NCBI GenBank assembly: GCA_038025085.1
Contig: CM076154.1
Coordinates: forward strand, 30,806,501 to 30,870,500
Direction of reading: 5' to 3'
Length of the DNA: 64,000 nt
Source: Tetragonia tetragonoides
Lineage: Eukaryota; Streptophyta; Magnoliopsida; Caryophyllales; Aizoaceae
Part shown: piece by piece, positions 1-9,934 of the stretch
Layout of the letters: each line of letters starts with the position of its first letter
Position numbering within the stretch: position 1 is the first letter of the stretch
Notes under the pieces: generated by a model
What the model was told of the DNA's origin: nothing
The model's database searches: none
What the model saw: only the letters and a program-made list of their open reading frames with translations
Position numbers and translations under genes: made by a program

Positions 1-1734
1 CTTGGCTGAAAACACTGGATCACATAACTTGGGCTCATGGTATGTTCCTTACATGACACGTCTTTGATGTAAACTTCTTTTTTGTGGTCAAGTGTTCAAA
101 GTAAATGTTGCTTCTTTAGATCTTTTATTGTGTGCTTTTTTATTTTGAGTAAAGCTGTACGTTCGCAGCACTTTGCTGAGAACTGCTGCAATTACTATAG
201 GGTGTAAATGTATCATACCAAACTATTATACAACTCTTCTTAAAAGACTCCTGTCTACCACAGGGTAAGGGAAGACCCACATGTAAGCCGGTTTTTACCC
301 TAGAATAGAGGCCCTTGATTGAAAATATAGTGGCTGTCTCTATTTTATCACAGATAAGTACCAGATAATAGTCTAATGAACTATTTGATTTACCTCATAA
401 TAATCCAAGGAAGAAAGTTGCCAACTTACAATTTCAGCTCTATGTGAAACTAAGGGTCTGTTCTCCCCAACTGAAAAACGTTTATATTTATTACTGAAAA
501 GTTATTTTTGTTAAACTTTGTTGAACTTTGTTGAACTTCGTTGAACTTCGTTGAACTTTATTGAACTTTATTTACCTTTATTTAACTTTGTTGAACTTTG
601 TTTATTTTTGTTGAATCTTGTTGATTCAAGTTTTTTTATAACTAGTTTGTATATTGGTTTGTTTAACTTTGTTTAACTTTGTTTAACTTTATTTAACTTC
701 ATTTAACTTTGTTGAAGTTTGCTGAAGTTTGCTAAAGTTTGTTGAAGTTTGCTGAAATAAATAGAAATAAACAGAAATAAGCTGGGGAGAACTGACCCTA
801 AATTGACAGACCTGAAATAGCAAAATGTCGCATTTTGTGGTCTTACAGATGTACTGCATTGTGAAACATCTGAATCGTTTGTTAAGCGCTTTGAAGCTTA
901 TCTACTGCATGAATAATTGTCATTATCTTATGTAAAATATTCGTCAAAGGACTACTCTTGTGACTTGTCATCCTACACACTGCCTGATTGTGGTTGTTGA
1001 AAGGTTTCGTTTCAAATGCTGTTAGGGAATGCTTTCTTTAAACAGAATTTGATTGTACCTAGGTTAGAAAATGAGAATCACTTATGAGGATCCATGCTAG
1101 GATAACTTTTCATTTGACTAGCCAACAGATTAAATGTTACAAGAGATTAATATCTTCCTTATGATAAGAAACAGAGTACCAGAATAGAAAATGCTTTGAT
1201 CTAGTAATAGAAAATGAAAATGCATAAGCTGTAACTAAAAAAGCAGCACATTGTTAATATTGTTATGTTTCAGGTATGCCTTGGTTCTAATAGCAATGTT
1301 CAACATTTGGGATCTTATCGGGAGATATATTCCTTTGCTGAAACCCCTAAAGATGGAATCGCGAAAGGGTCTCACTTTAGCAGTTCTGTCACGTTTCTTG
1401 CTAATCCCATGCTTCTACTTCACTGCTAAATACGGTGATCAAGGCTGGATGATTATGCTTACTTCTTTGTTAGGTTTATCCAATGGTTATCTCACTGTTT
1501 GTGTCTTAACTTCAGCGCCAAAAGGCTACAAGGTTAGTGAACTGGTTACTAGCTTGAGAACTCATTAAGAAGTGTCAATTAATGTGTTTGATTTGCTTAC
1601 AGTTTTGGTCTATTTTATTCTTGTAGGGACCTGAGCAGAATGCACTAGGAAATATTCTTGTATTGTTTCTAGTAAGCGGCTTATTTGCAGGGGTAGTATC
1701 TGATTGGTTTTGGCTCATAGGCAAACGTTGGTAA
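1..1734 (+). CDS. Equilibrative nucleoside transporter (ENT family), 3' end, cut by the window edge
   Basis: Three exons can be read: 2-39, 1274-1532 and 1627-1734. Introns 40-1273 and 1533-1626 both have GT..AG ends. A Trp codon is split across the first junction, and the exons add up to 405 bases (134 codons plus TAA), so the frame closes. The peptide has the C-terminal ENT signature: LAENTGSHNLGSW, then WDLIGRYIPLLK, ESRKGL, SRFLLIPCFYF, the very conserved KYGDQGWMIMLTSLLG, and APKGYKGPEQNA before a last membrane segment ending LIGKRW. Family knowledge: ENTs are membrane proteins of about 11 helices that move nucleosides, in plants often by proton symport at the plasma membrane; this part would be roughly the last four helices. 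It looks most like plant ENT1, but the N-terminal half is outside the window, so I give no symbol. The frame is undamaged and the gene is probably functional. Confidence 0.88.
454..798. mobile_element. Tourist/PIF-Harbinger-like MITE in the ENT intron
   Basis: Imperfect 16-bp terminal inverted repeats, GGGTCTGTTCTCCCCA at 454-469 and the complement of TGGGGAGAACTGACCC at 783-798, are flanked by the 3-bp duplication TAA (451-453 and 799-801). TIRs starting GGG with a TAA target are typical of PIF/Harbinger MITEs. The inside is almost wholly a degenerate minisatellite of TTTGTTGAAC and TTTGTTTAAC units (about 520-760). No coding capacity. Confidence 0.75.
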
Positions 1735-2364
1735 ATACTGCGATCAAAACAGCCATTATGAGATGTAGTATGCGCGCGCAAAGGCACACACTGTGACACA
1801 GGTCACATACAGCAATTATACTTTAAGATCGTTAACTTCTCAATTTTTTTGCTCATCTGTTAACTTCTCAATTAGTTTTGTAGGTTTCTGACATTTTCTG
1901 ATTGTAAGAATACTCAAGTAGTGAATGAACTTCAGCGCTTTTCTGTAAATCGTTTTAATTTTTGTAACTGATGTAGCGTGATAGTCATTAAGATTCACAT
2001 TATCCTCTCCTAGGCTCAAGCAAGGCTTTGTATCTTCTTAATTTCCTTCACTAGCTAGAAATCATACATCGAACCTAACCAGGTCTGGTACATGACTAAC
2101 GTGAATGTAATACATTTTGTAAGAAGGGTCATTTTGGCCTAATCGCGTGTAAACCTGTGTTTGTAAATTCTATGACATCAAATATTATTACGGTGATTCT
2201 GGTCACCTTTCGCAGGATAGCTAATCTCCCACTGAAGTTTTCATCTCATCAGAAATCACTCAGTTGAACGGACAATTGGTTGGAAAACCCCCTTTTTGCA
2301 TTCTGTGAATGTTGTATGAAATTATGCCATTTTACTGAATCCTGTGGCTTCTTTTAAGCAGTAG
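1735..2364. other. ENT 3' flank, no gene seen
   Basis: AT-rich sequence after the ENT stop, presumably the 3' UTR followed by intergenic DNA. No clear canonical poly(A) signal, ORF with a recognisable product, or terminal repeat was found. Confidence 0.5.
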
Positions 2365-2450
2365 ATATATTGAACACGAGAGTCCGAACATGATGTAGCA
2401 AGGGTGTCTCGGTCGTCATTCACTTGCACCCTTCTTTTGACTAGCAAAAA
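2365..2450 (+). mobile_element. SINE 3' fragment
   Basis: This segment matches the 3' part of the full SINE at 37935-38227. Shared blocks include TTGAACACG and CGTCATTCACTTGCACC followed by CTTTTNGA. The promoter half is missing, so it is a 5'-truncated or decayed copy. No target duplication was identified. Confidence 0.55.
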
Positions 2451-2966
2451 AAGATAGAAATTCCAAGAAAAGGGACCAGAGATTCAGAGAACCAGGAAAT
2501 GGGTAGCAAAGGCCAGCACTACTGCATCCTCAAAGCCTGCTGAACCTAATTATGCAACCAATACGTTAAAAAGGCCCAAAATTGGAGTCCCTCATTTTAA
2601 CTTTCCTATTTATGGCTTTATGCAAACATATGTATACCTTTGGTAGCAAATTATAATGTGATTCATCATCAAAGGAATTAAGTATTGGGTTGGAAAAACG
2701 AAGGGATGGGAAAGATAGAAAACGCGAGATTATTACATAATCAAATTTAATCGCAATAATTGCTTGACTTTATTTAGCCCGTTTAAAGATAATTATTTTT
2801 GATGGCATAATCAATCTCACTTTTTCATTGTCTCCTCCCCCTCTTTCCTTTTTAAGCCCAACCTTACTTTATAAAAATGTGCATTACATTATAGTCATCA
2901 TAAATCTCGAGTAAACGAGTCCTAAGTTTCCAACTTAACCAACTTGTCGGATCTGGTCGTCTTGGG
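2451..2966. other. Intergenic, nothing recognised
   Basis: AT-rich DNA between the SINE fragment and LINE copy A. No gene or terminal repeat was supported. Confidence 0.4.
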
Positions 2967-3026
2967 AAAATTTGAGCCTTTTTTTAGGCAATTAATATAG
3001 AAATTTCATTAATCACCAGCAGGTCG

Positions 3027-5551
3027 TTACATACCAGGCCTATAAACAAGGCTCTCGGAACCCAGCACACTTCTTGCGGTAGTCAAGAGGCGTTCTGTTA
3101 TAACACTGATAAGCCAAGATCCTTCTCCAAACCTCTTAAGAAAAATCAGTGTCAAACAGAAGATGTTGTTGTGTCTCATCTTGCATATTACACAACACAC
3201 ATACTGGTTCACATTGGATGCCCCAGGACATCTCTAGTTCTCAGTCTTCCCAATAAACACAACCAAAGAATGAAGGTTGCTTTGGGTGCAGCAGGGTTAG
3301 AGCAGGTCAAGTTCTTCCATGGTACATTTGCTACCTGCCCTCTCAGCCTTACATAGGTCTTGTTTATGGAAAAACCACCAAGTTTTAACACATTTTGCCA
3401 ATCCCCAATCGTACCTTTTTGCTGGCGCATCTGAAAAATTTGTTGAACCATCCAGGATGCTTGGTGAGGGATCTCCATTTGCCAAACATCCTTATGCTTG
3501 ATGTAGTAGGTGTGGATTCAAAGTATCCATAACTTATCTTTCTTACTGCTCAATGCCCAAAGAAGCTTGCAAATGGCAGCCTGATTCCATAGCTTCAGGT
3601 CCATTAAATTACAGCCCCCAGCCCCTTTGGGAAGGCACACTTTCTCCCACGCTACTAGTGCTCTCTTAGTGATAATAGCTTCTCCTGTCCATAGGTAGCT
3701 CCTGCAAGCAGCCTCAAGTAACTTGATTACTTTCGAAGGTAGAACAAAAAGTTGACTCCAATATGCTTGGATCCCAAACATAACAGCCTTGATAAGTTGT
3801 AGCTTGCCTGCATAAGATAGGAATTTAGCAGCCCAAGTTCTTAGTTTTGCTGTCATTTTCTCTATAAGAGGTTGGCATTGAGACACCATCACTTTCTTAG
3901 TCGAAAGGGGAACCCCCAAATACTTAACTGGTAGACAACCTTCAGTATATCCAAGTAGCTCAAGAATTTGACTTCTATCAGCAGAGCAGACTCCCCCAAA
4001 ATACACTTGGCTTTTACTCAAATTTGACTTAAGGCCTGATGCAGCTGAAAACTGTATGAACTTCTCATTTAGCAGACGCAGAGAAATAGGATCGCCCCTT
4101 GAAAAAAGTAATAGATCATCCGCAAAGCATAAATGGGTGATTCCTAATTTCTGGCAACGAGGGTGAAAGTTGAAATTTGGATTCCTGTGCAATGTTTGAA
4201 GGCATCTATGAAGGTACTCCATAACTAGAGTGAAAAGGAACGGCGACATTGGGTCACCCTGCCTTAAGCCTCTCTTCGCAGGAAAAGCCTCAGTATACTC
4301 CCCATTCACTATCACTGAATACTTTACAGTTGTAATACAACTCATTATCCAGCTTACCATCATATTAGGGAAACCCATCTCTCTCATTATTTGCTCAAAA
4401 CAATTCCATTGAACGGAATCATAAGCCTTTTGCAGATCAGCTTTAATCATACATCTAGGGGACACATGCTTTCTTGTGTAGCCTTTAACAATCTCATGAC
4501 TAAGTAAAATATTATCTGAAATTAACCTCCCTCGAATGAAGGCAGACTGGCTATTGCTAATAATCATCCCCACCACATGCTGCAGCCTATGTGTGAGAAC
4601 TTTGGATATAATCTTGTATACCATTGTACAACAAGCAATTGGCCTATATTCTTTAATGCAAGAAGGTTGAGCAACCTTAGGCAGAAGAGTAATAGCAGTA
4701 ATGTTGATGGCAGGAAACATTTTACCAGTAGAAAAAAAACTCAAGTACAGCATTACTAACCTCCTCTCCAATAATGTGCCATGTCTTTTTGAAGAACAAA
4801 GCATTAAACCCATCTATGCCCGGGGCCTTGTTATCCCCCACCGAGAATACAGCTTCTTTTATCTCTTGCCGAGTCACTTGTCTACATAGTGACAACTTTT
4901 GGTCTTGTGTTAATTCAGGTCTCATTCTCATTACAGCAATATCAACCTGAGGTAGTTTAGTGGCACAAGTTCCTAAAAGCCCTTTATAAAAGTTTAGAAT
5001 TTCTTCTTTGATGGCAGTAGGTTGAGTAAGCTTTTGCCATTGCAAGCTCGTAAGCACAGTAATAATACTCTTATTAAACCTTTCTTTCATTACAGCAAAA
5101 AAATATTTGGAGTTGCTGTCACCCTCTTGAATCCAGTGAGCTTTCGAAATCTGTCTATAGATTTGCTCCTGAACATTGCTCCACTTCTCTAGTTCTGCAA
5201 TACAAGCTTTCTCTTCAAGCAGGCCCTCATGATCAGAGATATCATCTCCCAATCTCTGCTGCACAGCAAGTAGTGCATCTCTGGCTTAGATTACCCTCAT
5301 GTCAGTTTTATCAAATCTGCTTGCAAAGAGAGCCTTGATTGGAGCTTTGATAAGTTGTAGCAGCATCATAATTGTTCACAAACTCCCAACCTCGAGCTAT
5401 ATTAGTCATAATCTTCATGGCCTTAGGTAATTTGACCCTTGTTTCAACCAGTCCAGCCAGAGTGACTTTATTTTGCTTTAAAAACAATTTAACTTCTTGT
5501 TGTTTGAAGGGGCTTATTAATGCCCCTCACATTCCAAAATAACCAATTCAT
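3027..5551 (-). pseudogene. LINE copy A ORF2 (reverse transcriptase; endonuclease deleted)
   Basis: It opens at 5551 with the endonuclease start MNWLFWNVRG. It shifts frame near 5525, keeps GLVETRVKLPKAMKIM and WEFVNNY, then jumps near 5340 to the linker before the RT ([15 protein letters not shown]). The middle of the APE endonuclease, including the GDFN and SDHSP motifs, is absent. The reverse transcriptase follows in two pieces (5264-4722 and 4813-3518) with EYRPIACC, the QSAFIRGR stretch, GLRQGDPMSP and the catalytic FADDLLLF. After a stop near 3518 the zf-RVT domain continues in other frames to about 3027 (PWKNLTCSNPAAPKATFILW). No RNase H domain is present. This copy cannot make a working ORF2 protein. 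Confidence 0.85.
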
Positions 5552-7022
5552 GATGAAATTTGGAGAGGTGGAAAAGCACTCCCTTCAAGTATCGCAGGTG
5601 GCCTAGGAAGCTCTTCAATTACAGGCTCTTGAAGCACTTGGAAAGGATTGCTTGAACTGGGAATGCTAACATTATCATGGATAAATCCCCCCACAACACT
5701 GTAAGAAGTACCCTGCCTTATAATTGTAAGCTCTTGATCAAGCTCTACAGGTGTAACAACTATACTCCCAGCCTCAGCATCTGTGCCATCTCCCACAGCA
5801 ACACTAGGATTGCAGGCAGCAAGAGCGGGGGCAGGCTGCACAGTTTGAGCAGCCCACAACTGTTTTCGGGTCCTCCTTCTTCTTTTCCTCTTCTCTCCTT
5901 GTTGTACCGCTTCCTGTTGAAAATTGGAAGGAACCCTTTGAATGGAGCAGTCATGGCCAACTTGCATACACACCTTACAGAACGCAGGCTTCCAATCAAA
6001 AGTAACATGATGCTCGAAACTCCCACCATCAGGATCCTCCACAGTGACATACTCTGGGATATCCTGAGTAATATCCACCTCAATGAGCACGCGTGCAAAC
6101 GAGATGCGGGACTGATTCTTGGTACATTCATCAGCATATAACGGCTTACCAACCCCACTGGATATTCTACTCAAGGAATCCTCTCCCCAGCAGTTCAATG
6201 GCAAATTCGGAAATTTTACCCAAAGAGGTAGTACACGCAGAAATTCCTCCTTAAAGCTAAAATTAGGCCTCCATAAACGCAAAATCAAAGGCACACTATT
6301 CAACCTATAAGGGCCATATAGAAAACATCATCCCTATCATTAGAGGATTGAAATTTAACTATGAAATAGCCATCATCATGTAAAAAAATCTCATGTTGAG
6401 CAATGGAATTCCAAAGTTTCGCAAGGTACTTCTCCATATATGAGTAAGCAGGAACATCCCCAATAGCATAAACAATCAAAGAATTCTGCCAAATCTGAGT
6501 TGATTTTGCTATTTCCTCCCTATCAAGAACAATAACTTGCTTACCTTCACGTACAACGGGCGGAATATAGCTAAGTTTCATCCCATTCTCAGCTGCTCGA
6601 TTCTGTGTGAAAAGACCAGCCCAAGGTTCATCTGGTAACTCGGGCGGATCATCTTCAAGACCCACCTCACCACTCAGTTCCAATCTCCTGGAAGCATCCT
6701 CTTGCGGCCTAGGGTTTGGGAAACCCGCTAATCCAGAGCTTAACGAGCTGCCAGCCAGCTCAGGTCTCGAAGATTGGGAGCTCTTCGGAGTCACAATCGG
6801 AGTACCAGCCACCGGAATCGGGGTCCTCACCGATCGATTCCCCGTCGTCGAGGTGGATGGCCCAATCGCAGAACCAACTTCTGGAGGATTGTCAGAAGTG
6901 TTTCCAGGTGTACCTCTAGTACTCACCGAGCTCCCCACCCTCAAAATCGTGGTTCCACGACCGCCGCCAGGACCTCTACCTCTACCATGGCCTCTGCCCA
7001 CTCGAGCCATTTTCACCGTCAA
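5548..7022 (-). pseudogene. LINE copy A ORF1 (gag-like, DUF4283 + zinc knuckle)
   Basis: Residues 1-110 are rich in Gly, Arg, Pro and Ser (GRGHGRGRGPGGGRG near the start) and likely bind RNA. Then comes a DUF4283-type domain (WQNSLIVYAIGD, then LRLWRPNFSF and LPLWVKFPNLPL). This is followed by a zinc knuckle of the zf-CCHC_4 type, CKVCMQVGHDC, whose last ligand spacing is irregular, and a basic patch KRKRRRRTRK. In plant L1 elements ORF1 makes the nucleic-acid chaperone of the retrotransposition particle. The frame shifts near 6303, splitting it into 7022-6300 and 6303-5548. The stop TGA overlaps the ATG of ORF2. Confidence 0.85.
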
Positions 7023-7082
7023 AAGCGTTTGTTAGCAATGTGCGCCTAACATACGCCGAGAGAAAAAAAAAATTGAGCCTTT

Positions 7083-7525
7083 GCATTGTCAATTTTTCCT
7101 CTTTGGTACAGAGTGTTTGGAGTGTCAATGGTCGAACACTTGTATTTAAGTTGAAATAGAAATAGTGGTAGAATTAAATAGTATTGTAGTTAATTTCTTA
7201 TTAGAAGTGGAATTCTCTACTAGCCGATGGGCAATTGACCACTTGAAAGGCCACTTAAACAACTTAAACTACTCACACTTACACAGCTCATAGGTACAGA
7301 TCACATCTACAAGTCACATTTACGGCTAGTTATGCTAAACATAACCTTATAAAAAGAGCTCTACATACCAATTGAACTAATTTTAATCCGCCAGTATTGA
7401 TTGAACTAATTTTAATCCCGCTCTTGCCATAGTCGCCAAACATAGCAAATTTATCAATAAAACACAGATAGGGCCAAAAATGAGTACTTCAGTGAAAATT
7501 AAATTAAGATCACTACTGGGACGTC
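7083..7525. other. Intergenic, nothing recognised
   Basis: AT-rich, no supported gene. It ends at the target duplication of the short retroposon described next. Confidence 0.4.
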
Positions 7526-7543
7526 AAGGTATAGTTACCTTCA

Positions 7544-8067
7544 CAAGGGCTACTCCTTTTGCTCTCTTTCCTTTCTCCCAAAAAACCCTAGCCGCTTTTT
7601 GATTTAGGGGCTGTCATTAGCAATTCTTTGCTAATGGTAAGCCCCAATTCTTTTCGTTTTATTGTTTTGCTTTTAGTTTTAGTATGCCGAATAATATCAG
7701 TCTCTCCATCTGTGAGAGTTACTTTGTCCCATTCATTGGGTTCAGCTGTCTCTCACTTTTTGAGAGTATTATTAGTTTTTCGTTTTATCATTCGTAGGGT
7801 ACTTTGGCGGATCTATTCTATCAAGAGGTGGTCTACGATGTCGGATCAGAGCATTCAAAGCTATAGCAGAGTCTTCCGCGAAGAGACTGTAATATGGAAA
7901 ACAGCGATTAAATGGTAGCCGATCGGAATTGTTGAATCTCTAGTGCTGCATTGCTTTTTCATTCGAAAGTATTCTGATGTTTTAGATCTATTTCTTATTG
8001 AATTCAATCCTTCTTGTAAGTGTCGTATGGCTTTCAATTAATGAAATTTCTTTTCCCTCAAAAAAAA
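7544..8067 (+). mobile_element. Short LINE-tailed retroposon, copy 1
   Basis: An exact 18-bp duplication, AAGGTATAGTTACCTTCA, lies at 7526-7543 and again at 8068-8085, directly after an A-run. The insert is 524 bp, begins with CT-rich DNA plus AAAACCCTAGCC, and ends with TTAATGAAATTTC and a poly(A). The tail motif is the same as at the 3' end of LINE copy A, so it was probably mobilised by L1 machinery. A 96-codon ORF (7628-7918) resembles nothing I know and is probably chance. I see no pol III A/B boxes, so it is not a classic SINE; an internally deleted LINE is the likeliest origin. Confidence 0.75.
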
Positions 8068-8154
8068 AAGGTATAGTTACCTTCAAGCTACTGCACTAAG
8101 TAAATTTAACAAACTTTAAACTTTGCTCTTCCCTCAATGCCATCAGTAAGTAAT

Positions 8155-8725
8155 AATGAGTTTTTCTCTCCTCTCAAAACCCTAGCTTTTCTCTTTTGCC
8201 TCTTCTCATCTTTCATTATAGTTTCAGGCCGGGAGGAGCGATTTAGGTCATTCCCGGCCTGTATTTGATGTTCTTCATCTAGTTTGACTCTAATTTCTAC
8301 TCTTTTTAGCTTTAGGTGGAATAAATTTCTCTCCTTTTGTGGAGTTCATTGGTATTTTCATTTTTTCCTTTTCGTAGGATTCTCTTTTTGCCTACGGTGT
8401 GATATCTATTTTATAGATTCAATATGAATTTGGGGACCGGATATACATACAACCGATGGTATCAAACAAAGTTTTGTAGGCAAGTGATTGCTTTGCTCGC
8501 GGTGAAGATCTCCACTTCCGTCAAAGATGAAGATACATTAAAGGAAGCACATGGTTACTATGCATGTTGGGAGTCGCACCGAGGTGTCCTTGTCAATTGT
8601 CTTGTTTGCAAAAGTTGTGTTGTTATTGTTGATTTAGTATATTCTAGGGTTATTTTGATTGTAGATGCCGTATAGCTTTTCGATTAATGAAAATTTCCTA
8701 TTCCCCTCTCAAAATAAAATAAAAT
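8155..8725 (+). mobile_element. Short LINE-tailed retroposon, copy 2
   Basis: Same architecture as the element just upstream: a CT-rich start with CAAAACCCTAGC, a T-rich middle with a CTTTTCGTAGG-type block, and the tail TTAATGAAAATTTCC followed by a degenerate A-rich tail (AAAATAAAATAAAA). The two copies are clearly related at the ends and diverged in the middle. I did not find a convincing target duplication, so the 5' boundary is approximate. A small ORF at 8424-8675 has no recognisable product. Confidence 0.6.
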
Positions 8726-9048
8726 TTTGAACTTCAATGTAGACCTGATAAAGAAATATTCGGCCCAATGGCCTAGCCCAAACACAACCAAATTTGTGCC
8801 AAGCTTGGTATGAAGGCCAAGCCAATATTTGTGTATTTTGATTTTCCTTTTCCTTATGTTCGTATCAATTACCCGTAGTAATTTCTATTTTTATCTTCTT
8901 ATAAATAATAATGGGAAATTCTGCTAACAAGGTTGCATAAATATCAAAAAGTTAAGTGGATGAAAAAAAAAATTATCTCAAACGCAAATCAAAATAAAAA
9001 TTATATTTAATTAAATAACAAATCAATAGTGAAAAGTAGCCTTAAAGC
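8726..9048. other. Intergenic, nothing recognised
   Basis: AT-rich sequence without a supported gene or repeat. Confidence 0.4.
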
Positions 9049-9066
9049 TTGAAGGTCGCCTTGTTG

Positions 9067-9402
9067 TTTTTTTCTTTTTTTGAACAGCAAAAGCAAATAT
9101 TATTAATAGGCAACTAATTGCCACATCACAACCATACAAAAGTCCTAAAGCCCAAGCCCTGTTTACATCCACAAGTACAGATCATTATTCCTATCAACTC
9201 CTAGTTTTGCTAATTGATCTGCTTCACTGTTTTTTTCTCGTACAACATGCTGCACAATAAAACCATCTAAACAAGATATATGATTGTCTATACCTCTAAA
9301 TATCTCCCAATGCATCCTTGGTCTCAGACTTTTGTTCTGAATCCAGCCTACAATATTCGTAGAATCACTTTCACCTTCAGCCTACAATATCTCCTAATTC
9401 CA
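9067..9402 (-). mobile_element. 5'-truncated LINE with RNase H end
   Basis: Read on the minus strand, the frame from about 9385 to 9160 gives an RNase H (RVT_3-type) C-terminus: ESDSTNIVGWI with a catalytic-type Asp, then HVVREKNSEADQLAKLG, ending LYLWM and a stop. A T-run at 9063-9080 is the A-tail. A near-identical duplication flanks it: TTGAAGGTCGCCTTGTTG (9049-9066) and TTGAAGACCGCCTTGTTG (9403-9420), with two mismatches. This is a different LINE lineage from copies A and B, which have no RNase H. Confidence 0.8.
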
Positions 9403-9420
9403 TTGAAGACCGCCTTGTTG

Positions 9421-9831
9421 AGTACACGGAACCCTTCTTTTTCTTTACCGAACATCCAATGACCTGTCATGATGACTATGGTGGGGCTTCTGTTGGTGCT
9501 GGTGGGGCTTCTGTTGACTGTGGTGGTGATGGTGGGGCTTCTTTTGATTGTTGCTGCTTGTGGTGTTTATAAGAAGGGGAAGATTGTCACTCATTTTATT
9601 GCTAATTTTCTGCAATTTATTGTCATACAATTTCAGTGTTAATTGATTCAATTTTAATGTCAAAACTTACAAAATAAGATTTTTACGTGGTATCTACTCA
9701 TTTTTGGTGCCACGTGAAATATAGAAATAAATTCAAGGGTGCCATGTAAAATGCCCTCACACAAAATATTCAAATTCAAATTAGAATAATATGCATCTTG
9801 AATGTTCAAGAAAATGTGGGAAAAAATAATT
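9421..9831. other. Short GGTGGGGCTTCTGTTG repeats and unrecognised DNA
   Basis: At about 9478-9545 a purine-rich unit (GGTGGGGCTTCTGTTG and variants) repeats about four times. It reads as Gly/Ala or Leu/Val on one strand and His/Gln on the other, so the ORFs here are low-complexity and not credible genes. The rest, up to the rearranged copia end, is unrecognised. Confidence 0.45.
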
Positions 9832-9867
9832 TCATTCAATATCTGGGATGTGCGATTAATGAGTACA

Positions 9868-9917
9868 GAAAACAGCAAATTGTTGCCATATATACAATTT
9901 ATTTCAATACTCCCCTT
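9868..9917 (-). repeat. Polypurine tract and truncated 3' LTR
   Basis: AAGGGGAG at 9917-9910 (minus) is the polypurine tract, followed at 9909 by the LTR start TATTGAAATAAATTG. LTR homology continues only to about 9868 (CTGTTTTCTGTA). From there the sequence matches the integrase region instead (9867-9832). Confidence 0.7.
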
Positions 9918-9934
9918 CAAGTTGGAGCAAATTG

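Larger units (their letters stand above)
2980..7068 (-). mobile_element. LINE (L1 clade) copy A, endonuclease-deleted
   Basis: A minus-strand non-LTR retrotransposon. Its 5' end is near 7068, followed by ORF1 (7022-5548), ORF2 (5551 to about 3027), a short 3' UTR holding the tail motif ATTAATGAAATTTCT, and an A-tail (T-run 2980-2985). A probable target duplication brackets it: AAAATTTGAGCCT at 2967-2979 and AAAATTGAGCCT at 7069-7080, with one base of difference. The element therefore seems complete at both ends but has lost most of its endonuclease domain and carries several frameshifts. It is an inactive copy. Confidence 0.85.

Noticed and set aside
6607..7049. Long plus-strand ORFs over LINE copy A ORF1
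   Set aside because: Shadows of the GC-rich Gly/Arg-coding start of ORF1 on the minus strand; the minus frame has the DUF4283 domain and the plus frames have no domain.
8424..8675. 83-codon ORF in the second short retroposon
   Set aside because: No domain, and the homologous place in copy 1 encodes something different; likely chance.
9445..9663. His-rich minus ORF and a hydrophobic plus ORF in the same place
   Set aside because: Both come from a low-complexity GGTGGGG repeat; opposite strands giving equally odd peptides is a sign of chance.
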